From positions 1 through 64,000 of the forward strand of contig JAISTB010000034.1 in assembly GCA_031272775.1 (NCBI GenBank): DNA of 64,000 nt, given 5' to 3'. The notes under the pieces were generated by a model. The model made no database searches and was not told the DNA's origin. It saw only the letters and a program-made list of their open reading frames with translations. Origin of the DNA: Fusobacteriaceae bacterium (lineage in GTDB: Bacteria; Fusobacteriota; Fusobacteriia; Fusobacteriales; Fusobacteriaceae). The translations under genes and the position numbers were made by a program. Positions 51,105 through 59,654 of this stretch are shown here, piece by piece (the stretch's first letter is position 1; each line of letters opens with the position of its first letter).

Positions 51105-52805
51105 ATGTTAAAACTGTTTATTCAATATTACAAGCCCCATAAAGCCATGTTTTTACTGGACCTCTTCGTGGCCATGGTCGCCTCAATGTGCGGCCTCGTC
51201 TATCCGCTGATGACGCGGGAAATCATCAACAACGTGCTGCCCGCCAGGGATTACCGGCTGTTCATGATCTTTGCGGCGGCGCTCATGGGGATCTATCTGA
51301 TCCGAATGTTCTGCAACTATTTTATGCAGTACTGGGGGCATCTCGTCGGCGTCGGCATGCAGGCCGACATGCGCCGGGACGTCTATGAGCACTTGCAGGA
51401 ACTGCCGGTTCGTTATTTTGACAGCAATCAGACCGGAACCATCATGTCCCGGATCGTAAACGATTTGCAGGAAGTTTCGGAACTGGCCCACCACGGCCCC
51501 GAGGATCTTTTCATTTCCTTTGTGATGCTCGCCGGTTCCTTCGTGATTCTGCTCAGGATCAATGTGGCCCTGACCCTGATCCTGTTTATCGTGTTTCCGC
51601 TCATCGTCGCTTTCAGCATGCTGATGCAAAAACGGGAATTCGACGCCTTCCTCAAAACCCGGGAAAAAACCGGCGTCATCAACGCGAGATTGCAAAACAG
51701 CATATCGGGGATCCGGGTCTCCAAGGCCTTTGTGATCGCCGAGGCCGAAAGGGAACGCTTTGAAGAGGACAACCGGGAATATATCGACGCCCGGGGCGAA
51801 GCTTACCGGGTTATGGCCCAATTCGGCGCCGGCATGAACTTTTTTATGGACGTGCTGGACTATGTGGTCCTGATGTCGGGCGGCTGGTTTGCCTGGAACG
51901 GGAAAATCACGACCGGCGATCTCTTCGCCTATCTGCTCTATGTCAAGACCTTTACGATGCCCCTCAGACGGCTCGTCCAGTTCGTGGAGCAATACCAGAG
52001 CGGCATGACGGGCTTCAAACGCTTTTTCGAGCTGATTTCCGAAGACAGGGAAAAAGACCGGAAAAATGCGAAACCGGCGGCGATTTTCGAGGGGGAGATC
52101 GAATTCCGAGACGTCTCCTTCCGGCATGAGCAGAAAGAAGTATTGAGTCACATCTCGTTCAAGATCGAAAAAGGAAGGATGCTGGCCCTTGTGGGTCCGT
52201 CGGGGGGCGGGAAGACCACCCTATGCAACCTGATTCCGCGCTTTTATGAAATTGAGTCGGGGGACATCCGTATTGACGGCGTCAGCATCTATGACATGAC
52301 GCTTTCTTCACTGAGGCGCAATATCGGCGTCGTGCAGCAGGACGTCTTTCTCTTTTCTGGGACGATCCGGGACAATATCGTCGTCGGGAAGACCGACGCC
52401 ACGGAAGAGGAGATTCTTGAAGCGGCCAGAAAGGCCAATATCGAAGAATTTTTGGCCGAACTCCCCGAAGGGCTCGATACCTACGTGGGAGAACGGGGCG
52501 TGAAGCTTTCGGGCGGACAAAAACAAAGGATCGCCATCGCCCGGATTTTTCTTAAAAATCCGCCGATTTTGATCCTTGATGAGGCCACATCGGCCCTTGA
52601 TAATATCACGGAGCAGCTGATCCAGAAATCCCTGGAGGAGCTCTGCAAAGGCCGCACGGCCATTGTGGTGGCCCACCGGCTCACGACGATACGGAACGCC
52701 GACGAGATCCTTGTGCTGACGGAGCAGGGCATCGAGGAGCGGGGAACCCATGAATCACTTCTTGCCGCCAAAGGGTATTATTACAAGCTCCACGGGGAAC
52801 TGTAA
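51105..52805 (+). CDS. ABC exporter, fused permease-ATPase half transporter
   Basis: Encodes 566 residues: six membrane helices (about 15-305) and an ATPase domain (about 335-560) with Walker A GPSGGGKTT, LSGGQ, ILILDEATSALD and VAHRLTT. It functions as a dimer. It is about one third identical in pattern to the MsbA-type protein at 32224-34005 but lies away from lipid A genes, so the substrate (lipid, peptide or drug) is open. Its ribosome site is weak, and it ends convergent with the 3-hydroxyacyl-CoA dehydrogenase gene, with only one base between the two stop codons. Confidence 0.88.
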   Translation: MLKLFIQYYKPHKAMFLLDLFVAMVASMCGLVYPLMTREIINNVLPARDYRLFMIFAAALMGIYLIRMFCNYFMQYWGHLVGVGMQADMRRDVYEHLQELPVRYFDSNQTGTIMSRIVNDLQEVSELAHHGPEDLFISFVMLAGSFVILLRINVALTLILFIVFPLIVAFSMLMQKREFDAFLKTREKTGVINARLQNSISGIRVSKAFVIAEAERERFEEDNREYIDARGEAYRVMAQFGAGMNFFMDVLDYVVLMSGGWFAWNGKITTGDLFAYLLYVKTFTMPLRRLVQFVEQYQSGMTGFKRFFELISEDREKDRKNAKPAAIFEGEIEFRDVSFRHEQKEVLSHISFKIEKGRMLALVGPSGGGKTTLCNLIPRFYEIESGDIRIDGVSIYDMTLSSLRRNIGVVQQDVFLFSGTIRDNIVVGKTDATEEEILEAARKANIEEFLAELPEGLDTYVGERGVKLSGGQKQRIAIARIFLKNPPILILDEATSALDNITEQLIQKSLEELCKGRTAIVVAHRLTTIRNADEILVLTEQGIEERGTHESLLAAKGYYYKLHGEL

Positions 52806-52806
52806 C

Positions 52807-53745
52807 TCATCCCTTCCGGAGAATTTCCAGCATCTTTTTGTCGCGCATGCGAACGGTTTCGGCCCCTTTGCCGCCGGACCAGTCATAGAAGCCTTTTCCG
52901 GTCTTGAGACCCAGATCTCCGGACCGGATTTTCTTTTCCAATACGGGATCGGGACCGTTGTAGTTGGCAAGGTCCGAATAGAGATAGATTGAGGAATTGT
53001 AAAAAATATCGAGGCCGCCCAGGTCCGCGGAAGTTACGGGGCCCAGGATGCTCCAGCGCAGGCCGACGCTGGCGAGGACGATCTCGTCGATTGCCTCGGG
53101 GTCGGCTATTCCTTCTTCGATAATATGATAACATTCTCTGAGGACCGCGTCCTGGATCCGGTTTCCCACAAAGCCGAGAGATTCTTTTTTGAGGGCCACG
53201 GCCTTTTTCCCGAGACGCTTCATGAGTTCGACGGTCGTTTGAACCGTTTCCGGGTTCGTGCGGGCGCCCGGGACGACTTCCACAAGGGGCATCAGGTGGG
53301 CGGGATTCCAGAAATGGGCGACGACAAAGCGTTCGGGATGAACGAGGACGCTCTGGATTTCCGTGGGACTCAGGCCCGAGGTATTCGTAGCGAGAATGGC
53401 GTTCTCAGACACGGCTTTTTCAATGTCGGACCAGACCGCCTGCTTTACGGCTACGTCCTCGACGATGGATTCGATCACAAAATCCACGTCGGCAAGCTCC
53501 GCGTAAGTCGTCACTTTTTCGATATTGGCGATGATTTCTTCGATATGGTCAACGGGGATGATTCCGGCCTCTGCGTAGGTTTCAAGCCCGGAGCGGATTT
53601 TCCCGAAGGCCCGGGCAAAAGATTCGTCGCTGCGTCCGAAGAGTTTGACCCGGTAGCCGTGCATGGCGAAGAGCATGGCCGTCGCGTATCCCATGGTTCC
53701 GGTCCCGATATTGCCGATGATCTTGATGTTTTCGAGTTTTTTCAT
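52807..53745 (-). CDS. 3-hydroxyacyl-CoA dehydrogenase family protein
   Basis: Encodes 312 residues from the ATG at 53745 with GGGAGG upstream. It is an NAD-dependent 3-hydroxyacyl-CoA dehydrogenase, as in butyrate-type fermentation or beta-oxidation. The dinucleotide motif is GTGTMG; catalytic landmarks are VIESIVEDVAVKQ, NTSGLSPTEI, AHFWNPAHLMPLVEVVPG (active-site His-Asn block) and ESLGFVGNRI. The C-terminal domain ends KTGKGFYDWSGG. It has its own promoter and no crotonase gene beside it. Members also act on gulonate or hydroxybutyrate, so the substrate is not settled. Confidence 0.87.
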   Translation of the reverse strand: MKKLENIKIIGNIGTGTMGYATAMLFAMHGYRVKLFGRSDESFARAFGKIRSGLETYAEAGIIPVDHIEEIIANIEKVTTYAELADVDFVIESIVEDVAVKQAVWSDIEKAVSENAILATNTSGLSPTEIQSVLVHPERFVVAHFWNPAHLMPLVEVVPGARTNPETVQTTVELMKRLGKKAVALKKESLGFVGNRIQDAVLRECYHIIEEGIADPEAIDEIVLASVGLRWSILGPVTSADLGGLDIFYNSSIYLYSDLANYNGPDPVLEKKIRSGDLGLKTGKGFYDWSGGKGAETVRMRDKKMLEILRKG

Positions 53746-53780
53746 AAAAGCCTCCCGCAAAAGTTTTTTTCTCATTATCC

Positions 53781-53809
53781 ATGATAGCATATTTCAGGGG
53801 AAACGTCAA
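53781..53809 (-). promoter_or_regulatory. Promoter of the 3-hydroxyacyl-CoA dehydrogenase gene
   Basis: Minus strand TTGACG (53809-53804), a 17-base spacer and TATCAT (53786-53781), 35 bases upstream of the start codon. Confidence 0.7.
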
Positions 53810-53826
53810 CGAGGGAAGGCGGGCGC

Positions 53827-54051
53827 TTAAGCCAGCGTAAAGACCGGCTTCAGCTTTCCGACCGGCTTCCCGTGGTCGTTGCGGTTGTCGGGTTCGGTAA
53901 ATCGGGCGTAGCCTGTGGCCATATTGCGGATGGGCATGGCGTGGACCGGAACGCTGCAGTGCTTTCCCGAGCCGTCCGCGACGACCGCGCAACCTCTGTG
54001 CCGCGATTCCACGACATCCCCTCTTGTCACGTCCACAAGCGCAACATCCAT
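53827..54051 (-). pseudogene. Asparaginase II remnant with internal and C-terminal deletions
   Basis: A 74-codon frame. Its first part, LVDVTRGDVVESRHRG, matches the N-terminus of asparaginase II (PF06089, normally about 330 residues). Within 20 residues it jumps to SGKH, typical of the middle of the protein, and then to SVPVHAMPIRNMATGYARF, which corresponds to the GCGVP-FALPLR-MA-AYARL segment normally over 100 residues further on. The C-terminal third is missing. The ATG still has AGGAGG 8 bases upstream and a good promoter. It may be a decayed gene or a retained mini-protein. Confidence 0.7.
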
Positions 54052-54091
54052 AGTACAGCCTCCTTTGATCGGTAGAAATGATGGTTATTTA

Positions 54092-54121
54092 ATCTTACCG
54101 CATGATCGGGGGCTTTGTCAA
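54092..54121 (-). promoter_or_regulatory. Promoter upstream of the asparaginase remnant
   Basis: Minus strand TTGACA (54121-54116), an 18-base spacer and TAAGAT (54097-54092), about 40 bases upstream of the remnant start. Confidence 0.6.
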
Positions 54122-54183
54122 TAAGGAAAAAGGGGGGCTCGCGGAATAATAGGATACCGACATACCGGTTGTAAGGATTCTGC

Positions 54184-54212
54184 TTGACCGGCAGTCGGTT
54201 TTATGCTACACT
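54184..54212 (+). promoter_or_regulatory. Promoter of the antitoxin gene
   Basis: TTGACC (54184-54189), a 17-base spacer and TACACT (54207-54212), 36 bases before the antitoxin start. Confidence 0.6.
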
Positions 54213-54248
54213 GTATTTACAAGATATCATGTATGGCGAGGGGGAAAA

Positions 54249-54509
54249 ATGAAATCCATCAATATCCGGTTGAATGAAGATTTGCTGGCAGACCTTAAAC
54301 ATATTGCGGAAACTTATCACGAAACACTCAGCGGGCTGGCCCGGACTGCGCTTGAGAAAATTGTGCAGGAAAGGAAAGCGGATTTTTATTATCGATTGAT
54401 GAATGTGCCGGAATGCTCCAAAGAAGAATCCGAAGAATTGCTGGAAATCTTGAATTCCATGACAGAAGAAGAATTGAAAATCGCTAAGGTTAAGAGCGTG
54501 ATATTCTAA
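54249..54509 (+). CDS. Ribbon-helix-helix antitoxin-like protein
   Basis: Encodes 86 residues. The N-terminal 45 residues (MKSINIRLNEDLLADLKHIA, then LSGLARTALEKIV) are a ribbon-helix-helix DNA-binding fold like CopG/RelB. The acidic C-terminus (CSKEESEELLEILNSMTEEE) would wrap a toxin. A GAGGGGG ribosome site precedes the ATG. The toxin gene expected just downstream is present only as a C-terminal fragment, so this antitoxin is probably an orphan. Confidence 0.82.
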   Translation: MKSINIRLNEDLLADLKHIAETYHETLSGLARTALEKIVQERKADFYYRLMNVPECSKEESEELLEILNSMTEEELKIAKVKSVIF

Positions 54510-54629
54510 GGCATACTCCGCTTGAGAATCCGTTCCTTCAGGTTTTTATTCCGGGTATCCCAAAATTTGGAAATAATTGTTTTTGCACTGTATGCCGGAA
54601 ATCGTGGTGATATTTATAAAAAGCTGTAA
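54510..54629 (+). pseudogene. RelE/ParE-type toxin, C-terminal remnant
   Basis: Starting right after the antitoxin stop and in the same frame, 39 codons read ILRLRIRSFRFLFRVSQNL then EIIVFALYAGNRGDIYKKL and stop with TAA. This is the last half of a RelE/ParE toxin: the RLRI-YRVLFRV strand pair and the final G-RGDIYK. The N-terminal helices and any start codon with a ribosome site are missing. It is therefore a 5'-deleted toxin gene, too short for standard ORF calling. Confidence 0.72.
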
Positions 54630-54726
54630 GCCCATGAAACAGGGCGCTTTCTTCAATCACTGATATTTTTTTTGCCGAATGCCTGAGGATTAATGCACGC
54701 AGCAAGTTTAAAAAGAGGTGAATGCG

Positions 54727-54909
54727 ATGCCAAAAGAAAAAAATACGATGAGTAAAAAATTTATGGGCTGTATGGATTGGCATAAAGACAAGACTTGGTA
54801 CATATATGATCCAAAAAAGGACACCTATACTTTGACTGAAAGTGCCCCGCCAAACGCCATCGAAGCATTTGAACTCTACAAAATAGTGAACAAAAAATAC
54901 TATGAATGA
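54727..54909 (+). CDS. Small hypothetical protein
   Basis: Encodes 60 residues. I use the ATG at 54727, 5 bases after GAGGTGA, instead of an overlapping GTG. The protein is polar, with FMGCMDWHKDKTWYIYDPKK and a C-terminal AIEAFELYKIVNKKYYE. No family recognised. It follows the toxin remnant and may belong to the same accessory patch. Confidence 0.55.
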   Translation: MPKEKNTMSKKFMGCMDWHKDKTWYIYDPKKDTYTLTESAPPNAIEAFELYKIVNKKYYE

Positions 54910-54961
54910 TCAATTCTCGGACTCGCTAAAAAAGCGGAGAGTCTTTCTTTCCTGTCAATGA

Positions 54962-55016
54962 GATAAAAAGATTTTCGCCGGATCACCCATCGTAGCATTT
55001 CTGGAATGACCCGGCG
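54962..55016 (-). terminator. Intrinsic terminator of the Stickland cluster
   Basis: Minus strand GCCGGGTCA (55015-55007) pairs with TGATCCGGC (54985-54977) with one G-T pair, followed by a T-rich tract (54970-54964). It lies about 30 bases after the etfA stop. Confidence 0.75.
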
Positions 55017-55043
55017 TCATAAAAATTAGGAAGATAGGATAGC

Positions 55044-56222
55044 TTAGTTGAGTGCTGCGAGAATTTCCGGAACGATTTTATACAAGTCTCCGACAATTCC
55101 ATAGTCCGCGACTTCGAAAATTGGCGCGGATTCATCCTTGTTGATGGCCACGATCAGTTTGGAATTTTGCATACCTGCCAAATGCTGAATCGCGCCGGAA
55201 ATGCCGCAGGCAACGTAAATATTGGGTTTGACTGTCGTCCCGGTTTGCCCGACCTGATAGGCATGGTCAATCCAGCCGGCGTCTACGGCGGCTCGTGAAC
55301 TACCGATTACTCCGCCCAACTTATCCGCAAGTTTCTTAAGCAATTCGAATCCTTCCGGTTTCCCCAGACCCATGCCGCCGGAGACGATAATTTTCGCATC
55401 CGTCAAAGAAACGGCTTCTTTCAATGTTTTTACAATATCGATTACTTTTGTACGAATTTCATCTTCCGCAAATTTTACAGGAAGTTGGATGATTTCTCCG
55501 GTACGTCCTTCCTTCTTTGCGGCTTTCTCCATTACGCCGGGCCTGACCGTTGACATTTGCGGTCTGTGATTCGGGCAGACAATCGTCGCCATCAAATTTC
55601 CGCCGAATGCCGGGCGGGTCTGTCGGATTTTTTTGTCTTCAGGATCAATTTCAAGTTTGGTGCAATCAGCAGTTAACCCGGTACCTGCCTTGACTGCCAG
55701 GCACGGCCCCAAATCGCGCCCGATATGTGTAGCGCCCAGAAGTACGATCTCCGGCATATACGTTTCCACCGCCTCGTTGAAGACTTTTGTATAGGCGTCT
55801 GTCCTGTAGGTAGCCAATTTGGGATCATCTGCCAAATACACCTTATTCGCTCCATAAGCGAAAAGTTCATCAACAAGCGCGCCGACATCTTCGCCGAGCA
55901 ATACGGCCGCAAGTTCACATCCGATTTCATCAGCCAGTTTTCTGCCTTCGCCCAATAATTCGATGACTACCGGCATGAGCTTTTTATCTCTTTGTTCAGC
56001 GAAAACCCAAACGCCATGATATTCGCTCAAATCTTTTTTCACTTTTGCCGCTTCCGTTTTTTCAATGGCTTTGAAAGGACATTTCTCTACGCATACGCCG
56101 CACTCAGTGCAGGCGGAATTTATTACAGCCAGTTTTCCTTCCATGGTGATTGCTTGAAAGGGGCAATTTTTTACGCATATTGTGCAACCTTTACATTTTT
56201 CATTAATGATAACAACAGACAT
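55044..56222 (-). CDS. etfA: Electron transfer flavoprotein alpha subunit with N-terminal two-cluster ferredoxin domain
   Basis: Encodes 392 residues from the ATG at 56222 (AGGAGG 9 bases upstream). Residues 10-48 hold two [4Fe-4S] motifs: C10-C13-C16-C20 and C38-C41-C44-C48. The rest is EtfA, with the C-terminal FAD site [11 protein letters not shown] and [22 protein letters not shown]. The added ferredoxin domain is known from ETFs of electron-bifurcating or ferredoxin-linked complexes in anaerobes. With EtfB and the acyl-CoA dehydrogenase upstream it would couple enoyl-CoA reduction to ferredoxin or NADH. Confidence 0.93.
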   Translation of the reverse strand: MSVVIINEKCKGCTICVKNCPFQAITMEGKLAVINSACTECGVCVEKCPFKAIEKTEAAKVKKDLSEYHGVWVFAEQRDKKLMPVVIELLGEGRKLADEIGCELAAVLLGEDVGALVDELFAYGANKVYLADDPKLATYRTDAYTKVFNEAVETYMPEIVLLGATHIGRDLGPCLAVKAGTGLTADCTKLEIDPEDKKIRQTRPAFGGNLMATIVCPNHRPQMSTVRPGVMEKAAKKEGRTGEIIQLPVKFAEDEIRTKVIDIVKTLKEAVSLTDAKIIVSGGMGLGKPEGFELLKKLADKLGGVIGSSRAAVDAGWIDHAYQVGQTGTTVKPNIYVACGISGAIQHLAGMQNSKLIVAINKDESAPIFEVADYGIVGDLYKIVPEILAALN

Positions 56223-56300
56223 AACCGTCATCCTCCTTTGCCTGTATGACTGCCGGTTCCGAAAAGGCGTATACCCTCCCGAAAGGTTCGGCAATTCTCT

Positions 56301-57086
56301 CTACAAATAGTGCTTTTCCTTTAGTCCTGACACCAGCGATTCAGCCATTTCTTTCGGCGTACCTTTGAGAATTTCGCCTTTTCCTTTGGGAGGCGGCGTA
56401 AAGGAACGGAATACTTGTGTGGGGGAGGCGTTGAGTCCGCAATCTTTCGGGTCAAGCCCCACAGCCAAATGATCCCAGACAGGAATGTCGGTTTTGTAGG
56501 CTGCTTCAATTTTATCAACCGTCATATACCGGGGTTCATTCAGCTCTTTTACCGCCGTCAAAACGCAGGGAGTTTTTACTTCTATCATTTCGTATCCGTC
56601 TTCCAGCATTCGCTTTACAATGGCTTTTCCTTTTTCCAGCTTGACTTCGCTGACGTATGACACCACCGGCAGATCAAGACGCCAAGCCGTTTGCGGTCCC
56701 ACCTGCGCCGTATCGCCGTCAATTGCTTGGCGACCTGCAAAAATCAAATCCACATCGCCGACTTTTTTGACCCCCGCCGCCAATGTAGTAGAAGTGGCGC
56801 AAGTATCGGCTCCGCCAAAGGCCCGGTCACTCAAAAGATAAGCCTCATCCGCTCCCATGGCCAGGCATTCCCGCAGCATATAAACTGCCTGCGGCGGTCC
56901 CATACTCAAAACGATCACTTTGGAATCCGGATTCGCGTCTTTGATCTGCAACGCCGCTTCCAACGCGTTTGCATCATCCGGATTCAGAATACTGGGCACG
57001 CCGTCCCTGATTAACGTACCTTTTACAGGATCAATTTTGACTTCGTTGGTATCCGGTACTTGTTTTACACAGACCAGTATTTTCAT
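56301..57086 (-). CDS. etfB: Electron transfer flavoprotein beta subunit
   Basis: Encodes 261 residues. The ATG at 57086 is preferred because AGGAGG is 7 bases away; the ATG two codons upstream is too close. EtfB landmarks are VCVKQVPDTNEVKID, NPDDANALEAAL, the nucleotide-binding AGRQAIDGDTAQVGPQTAW, and the late ELNEPRYMTVDKI. It lies 11 bases after the acyl-CoA dehydrogenase gene. Confidence 0.95.
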   Translation of the reverse strand: MKILVCVKQVPDTNEVKIDPVKGTLIRDGVPSILNPDDANALEAALQIKDANPDSKVIVLSMGPPQAVYMLRECLAMGADEAYLLSDRAFGGADTCATSTTLAAGVKKVGDVDLIFAGRQAIDGDTAQVGPQTAWRLDLPVVSYVSEVKLEKGKAIVKRMLEDGYEMIEVKTPCVLTAVKELNEPRYMTVDKIEAAYKTDIPVWDHLAVGLDPKDCGLNASPTQVFRSFTPPPKGKGEILKGTPKEMAESLVSGLKEKHYL

Positions 57087-57097
57087 GTTCATTCCTC

Positions 57098-58237
57098 CTA
57101 TTTTTTCAGTAATTTCCCAGAGATCACGATTCTTTGCACTTGACTTGTACCTTCATAAATCGTGAACACACGACAATCGCGGTACATCCGCTCAATCTTG
57201 TAATCCTTGATATAGCCATAGCCGCCATGGATTTGCAGCGTCTTTGCAGCAATTTCATTGCATACCTCTGAAGCAAACAATTTCGCCATGGACGCGCTGA
57301 GCGTGGTATCCTGATTGGCGTCGAGCAAATAGGCCGTCTTGTAGACCAGTTCTTTCGCCGCTTCCAATTTCGTCGCCATATCGGCGATCATGAAGCTGAT
57401 CCCTTGAAAATCCGCAATCCTTCTTCCGAATTGTTTTCTTTCTTTGGCGTATTTTACCGCTTCATCCAAACAACCTTGGGCAAGCCCAATGGATTGTGCC
57501 GCTACGCCTAAACGGCCGGTATCCAGAGTCTTCATCGCATTGATGAATCCCTTTCCTTCTTCCCCAAGCATCTCGGATTTGTGCACGCGGACGTCATCAA
57601 GAATAATATCGCTGGTTGCGCAACCGATAAGCCCCATTTTATGCTCCGGCTTCCCACAGGAAACCCCCGGCAGTTTCATATCGACGATAAATGCGCTGAT
57701 GCCTTTTATCCCTTTATTTCGCTCTGTTTTCGCGTATATTACCGCGTATTCAGAAAGCGGCGCCATTGTTATGAACGTTTTTCGACCGTTCAGCACATAA
57801 TAATCCCCGTCTTTCTGGGCAAACGTCGTCATCGCCGCCGGATCGGAGCCAGCCCCCGGTTCTGTCAGCCCGAAACAGAGTTTGTATTGCCCGGTTACGA
57901 TGGGGCGCAGGTATTTTTGTTTTTGTTCTTCGGTTCCCGAGAGCAAAAAAGGTCCACCCGAAAGAGAATTTGCCGAGGAGACATAGAGGCTTGCTACAGC
58001 GCTTACGCGAGTGATTTCTTCTATGACAACCGCATAGGATCTCGCGTCTGATCCCTGTCCTCCGTATTCTTTTGGAATTTTGATTCCCAAAAGGCCGATT
58101 TTGGCCATTTTTTGATATATCTCTTCCGGAAAAACCCCACTTTCTTCAGTCTGATCCAGCACATCTTTCGTGAGCTCTTTTAGAGCAAAGTCTCTGGCCA
58201 ATTTTCTGACCAGGGCATGTTTTTCTGTCAAATACAT
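57098..58237 (-). CDS. acdB: Acyl-CoA dehydrogenase (enoyl-CoA reductase of the Stickland pathway)
   Basis: Encodes 379 residues, standard length. FAD/substrate landmarks are CFGLTEPGAGSDPAAMTT, the catalytic glutamate E362 in IYEGTSQVQR, and GRRIADFQGI. With etfB and etfA directly after, the most likely reaction is reduction of the 2-enoyl-CoA formed by the dehydratase to the saturated acyl-CoA, as in the AcdB step of leucine or phenylalanine reduction in clostridia. Confidence 0.9.
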   Translation of the reverse strand: MYLTEKHALVRKLARDFALKELTKDVLDQTEESGVFPEEIYQKMAKIGLLGIKIPKEYGGQGSDARSYAVVIEEITRVSAVASLYVSSANSLSGGPFLLSGTEEQKQKYLRPIVTGQYKLCFGLTEPGAGSDPAAMTTFAQKDGDYYVLNGRKTFITMAPLSEYAVIYAKTERNKGIKGISAFIVDMKLPGVSCGKPEHKMGLIGCATSDIILDDVRVHKSEMLGEEGKGFINAMKTLDTGRLGVAAQSIGLAQGCLDEAVKYAKERKQFGRRIADFQGISFMIADMATKLEAAKELVYKTAYLLDANQDTTLSASMAKLFASEVCNEIAAKTLQIHGGYGYIKDYKIERMYRDCRVFTIYEGTSQVQRIVISGKLLKK

Positions 58238-58306
58238 ATTATCCTCCTGTACAAATTCGCGATGGTCAGCCGAATCGTATAGATTCAGGCTACGACCGCT
58301 CGTTAA

Positions 58307-59545
58307 TTATTTATCGCCTATTTTGTTGATGAAAAAACTTGTTAGCAAACCCAGCAAAGAAGAAGCCAGTAAAAGAGTAAACACCATCGGATAGCTACCG
58401 CTTCTGTCGAGTATTTTACCGGTCACAGTAGCCATTGATGACGCAAATAAGAGCATTGTGTTGACAATACTGAAATTGGTCGCAAAATTTTTCTTGCCGT
58501 ATGTTTGCGCAATGAACCCGCTCGTGAGGGGCGGCATAAATCCATAGGAAATTCCCACAAGAATCAGCCCCAGGGAATTGAGCGCCATATTTCTTGTCCA
58601 GGCTGACCAAAGGCAAATCCCGTTCGCGATTACGCAAATTGTAGCGGCAAGCGGCAATGTTTTCTTCTTGCCGAGCTTATCGTACAAAATGCCCGAAAGA
58701 ATGCGACCGAATCCATTGCTAACAGCCAACATCCCGGCAAGCGCCACCGCAAAACTCTCCGGAGCGCCTGAAAAAACCGAAAAGTCTTTGGCGAAGCTGA
58801 TAACACTGTTCCCGACGCAGGCAATCAGAATAGAGAACACATAAAACAACCAAAATGAGGCTTTTTTGAGTGTTTCTGACACGCTGAGTTCGTCGCCTTG
58901 CGCTGAATCAACGGTATTCTTTCCGGCGCTGATTGAAACCGGCCGGATGATAATTGCACAAATGGCGATAACACCTGCGGTCGAAGCGGCAAGATATCCG
59001 AAAAAGGATCGCCAACCAATCGAAGAGAAGAGTATTCTGGCTGCGGAACCGACGAGCAGGCTACTCGCGCCAAATCCCATCATCAAAACGCCGGAAGCGC
59101 CCGCTCTGTGATCCGGAAACCATCCGATCACACAGGAAATCACTAGACTGTATACGGCGCCGATGCCTAGCCCGCACAGTCCCCCATAGGCGATATAAAG
59201 TGAAACAACACCTCCGCTTCGCAAACGTGAGACCATGAAGTATCCGATTCCGGCGAGCAAGGCTGATCCGATCACTGTCCAGTGAAAACCCAGCTTTTTC
59301 TGGATGAGACTGCCGATTACGCCTCCGATACAGAAACAGCACATCAAAACTGTAAAATTAAGGCCAAGATCTCCCGCACTCCAACCGAATTCCCTTGAGA
59401 ACGGCTGCTTTAGAACCGACCAAGCGTAAATTGATCCTGCGAACAGCATAATCACAAAGCCCGCCAAAAGAAACCACAGACGCCTGTTGAGATTGGATTC
59501 ACCGGCAGTTGGCCATTGTTCTACCGATTTCATATTTTCGTTCAT
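58307..59545 (-). CDS. MFS transporter, oxalate/formate antiporter-like
   Basis: Encodes 412 residues with 12 membrane helices. The opening LAGFVIMLFAGSIYAWSVLKQP is typical of the OFA family (OxlT-like), as are GGVIGSLIQKKLG and the loop GWFPDHRAGASG. A hairpin terminator lies just upstream (59612-59637), so this gene may be transcribed partly on its own. A role in exporting the fermentation acid, or exchanging it with the precursor, fits the neighbourhood but is inference. Confidence 0.82.
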   Translation of the reverse strand: MNENMKSVEQWPTAGESNLNRRLWFLLAGFVIMLFAGSIYAWSVLKQPFSREFGWSAGDLGLNFTVLMCCFCIGGVIGSLIQKKLGFHWTVIGSALLAGIGYFMVSRLRSGGVVSLYIAYGGLCGLGIGAVYSLVISCVIGWFPDHRAGASGVLMMGFGASSLLVGSAARILFSSIGWRSFFGYLAASTAGVIAICAIIIRPVSISAGKNTVDSAQGDELSVSETLKKASFWLFYVFSILIACVGNSVISFAKDFSVFSGAPESFAVALAGMLAVSNGFGRILSGILYDKLGKKKTLPLAATICVIANGICLWSAWTRNMALNSLGLILVGISYGFMPPLTSGFIAQTYGKKNFATNFSIVNTMLLFASSMATVTGKILDRSGSYPMVFTLLLASSLLGLLTSFFINKIGDK

Positions 59546-59611
59546 ATTCCCTCATTAATCAAAAGATTGACATTTTTTACAACTTGTATTCTTGTAGACA
59601 AGCATGATCGG

Positions 59612-59637
59612 GTAAAAGGTTGCGCGAGCGCGCAACC
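59612..59637 (-). terminator. Intrinsic terminator between the CoA-transferase and MFS genes
   Basis: A perfect 8-bp stem (59618-59625 with 59630-59637, loop of 4) followed on the minus strand by TTTT. It may attenuate transcription into the downstream genes. Confidence 0.75.
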
Positions 59638-59654
59638 TGTTTATCCAATATTTC

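Noticed and set aside
54538-54783. 81-codon minus-strand open frame
   Set aside because: No ribosome site, and it covers the plus-strand toxin remnant and the start of the small ORF at 54727, which explain the region better.
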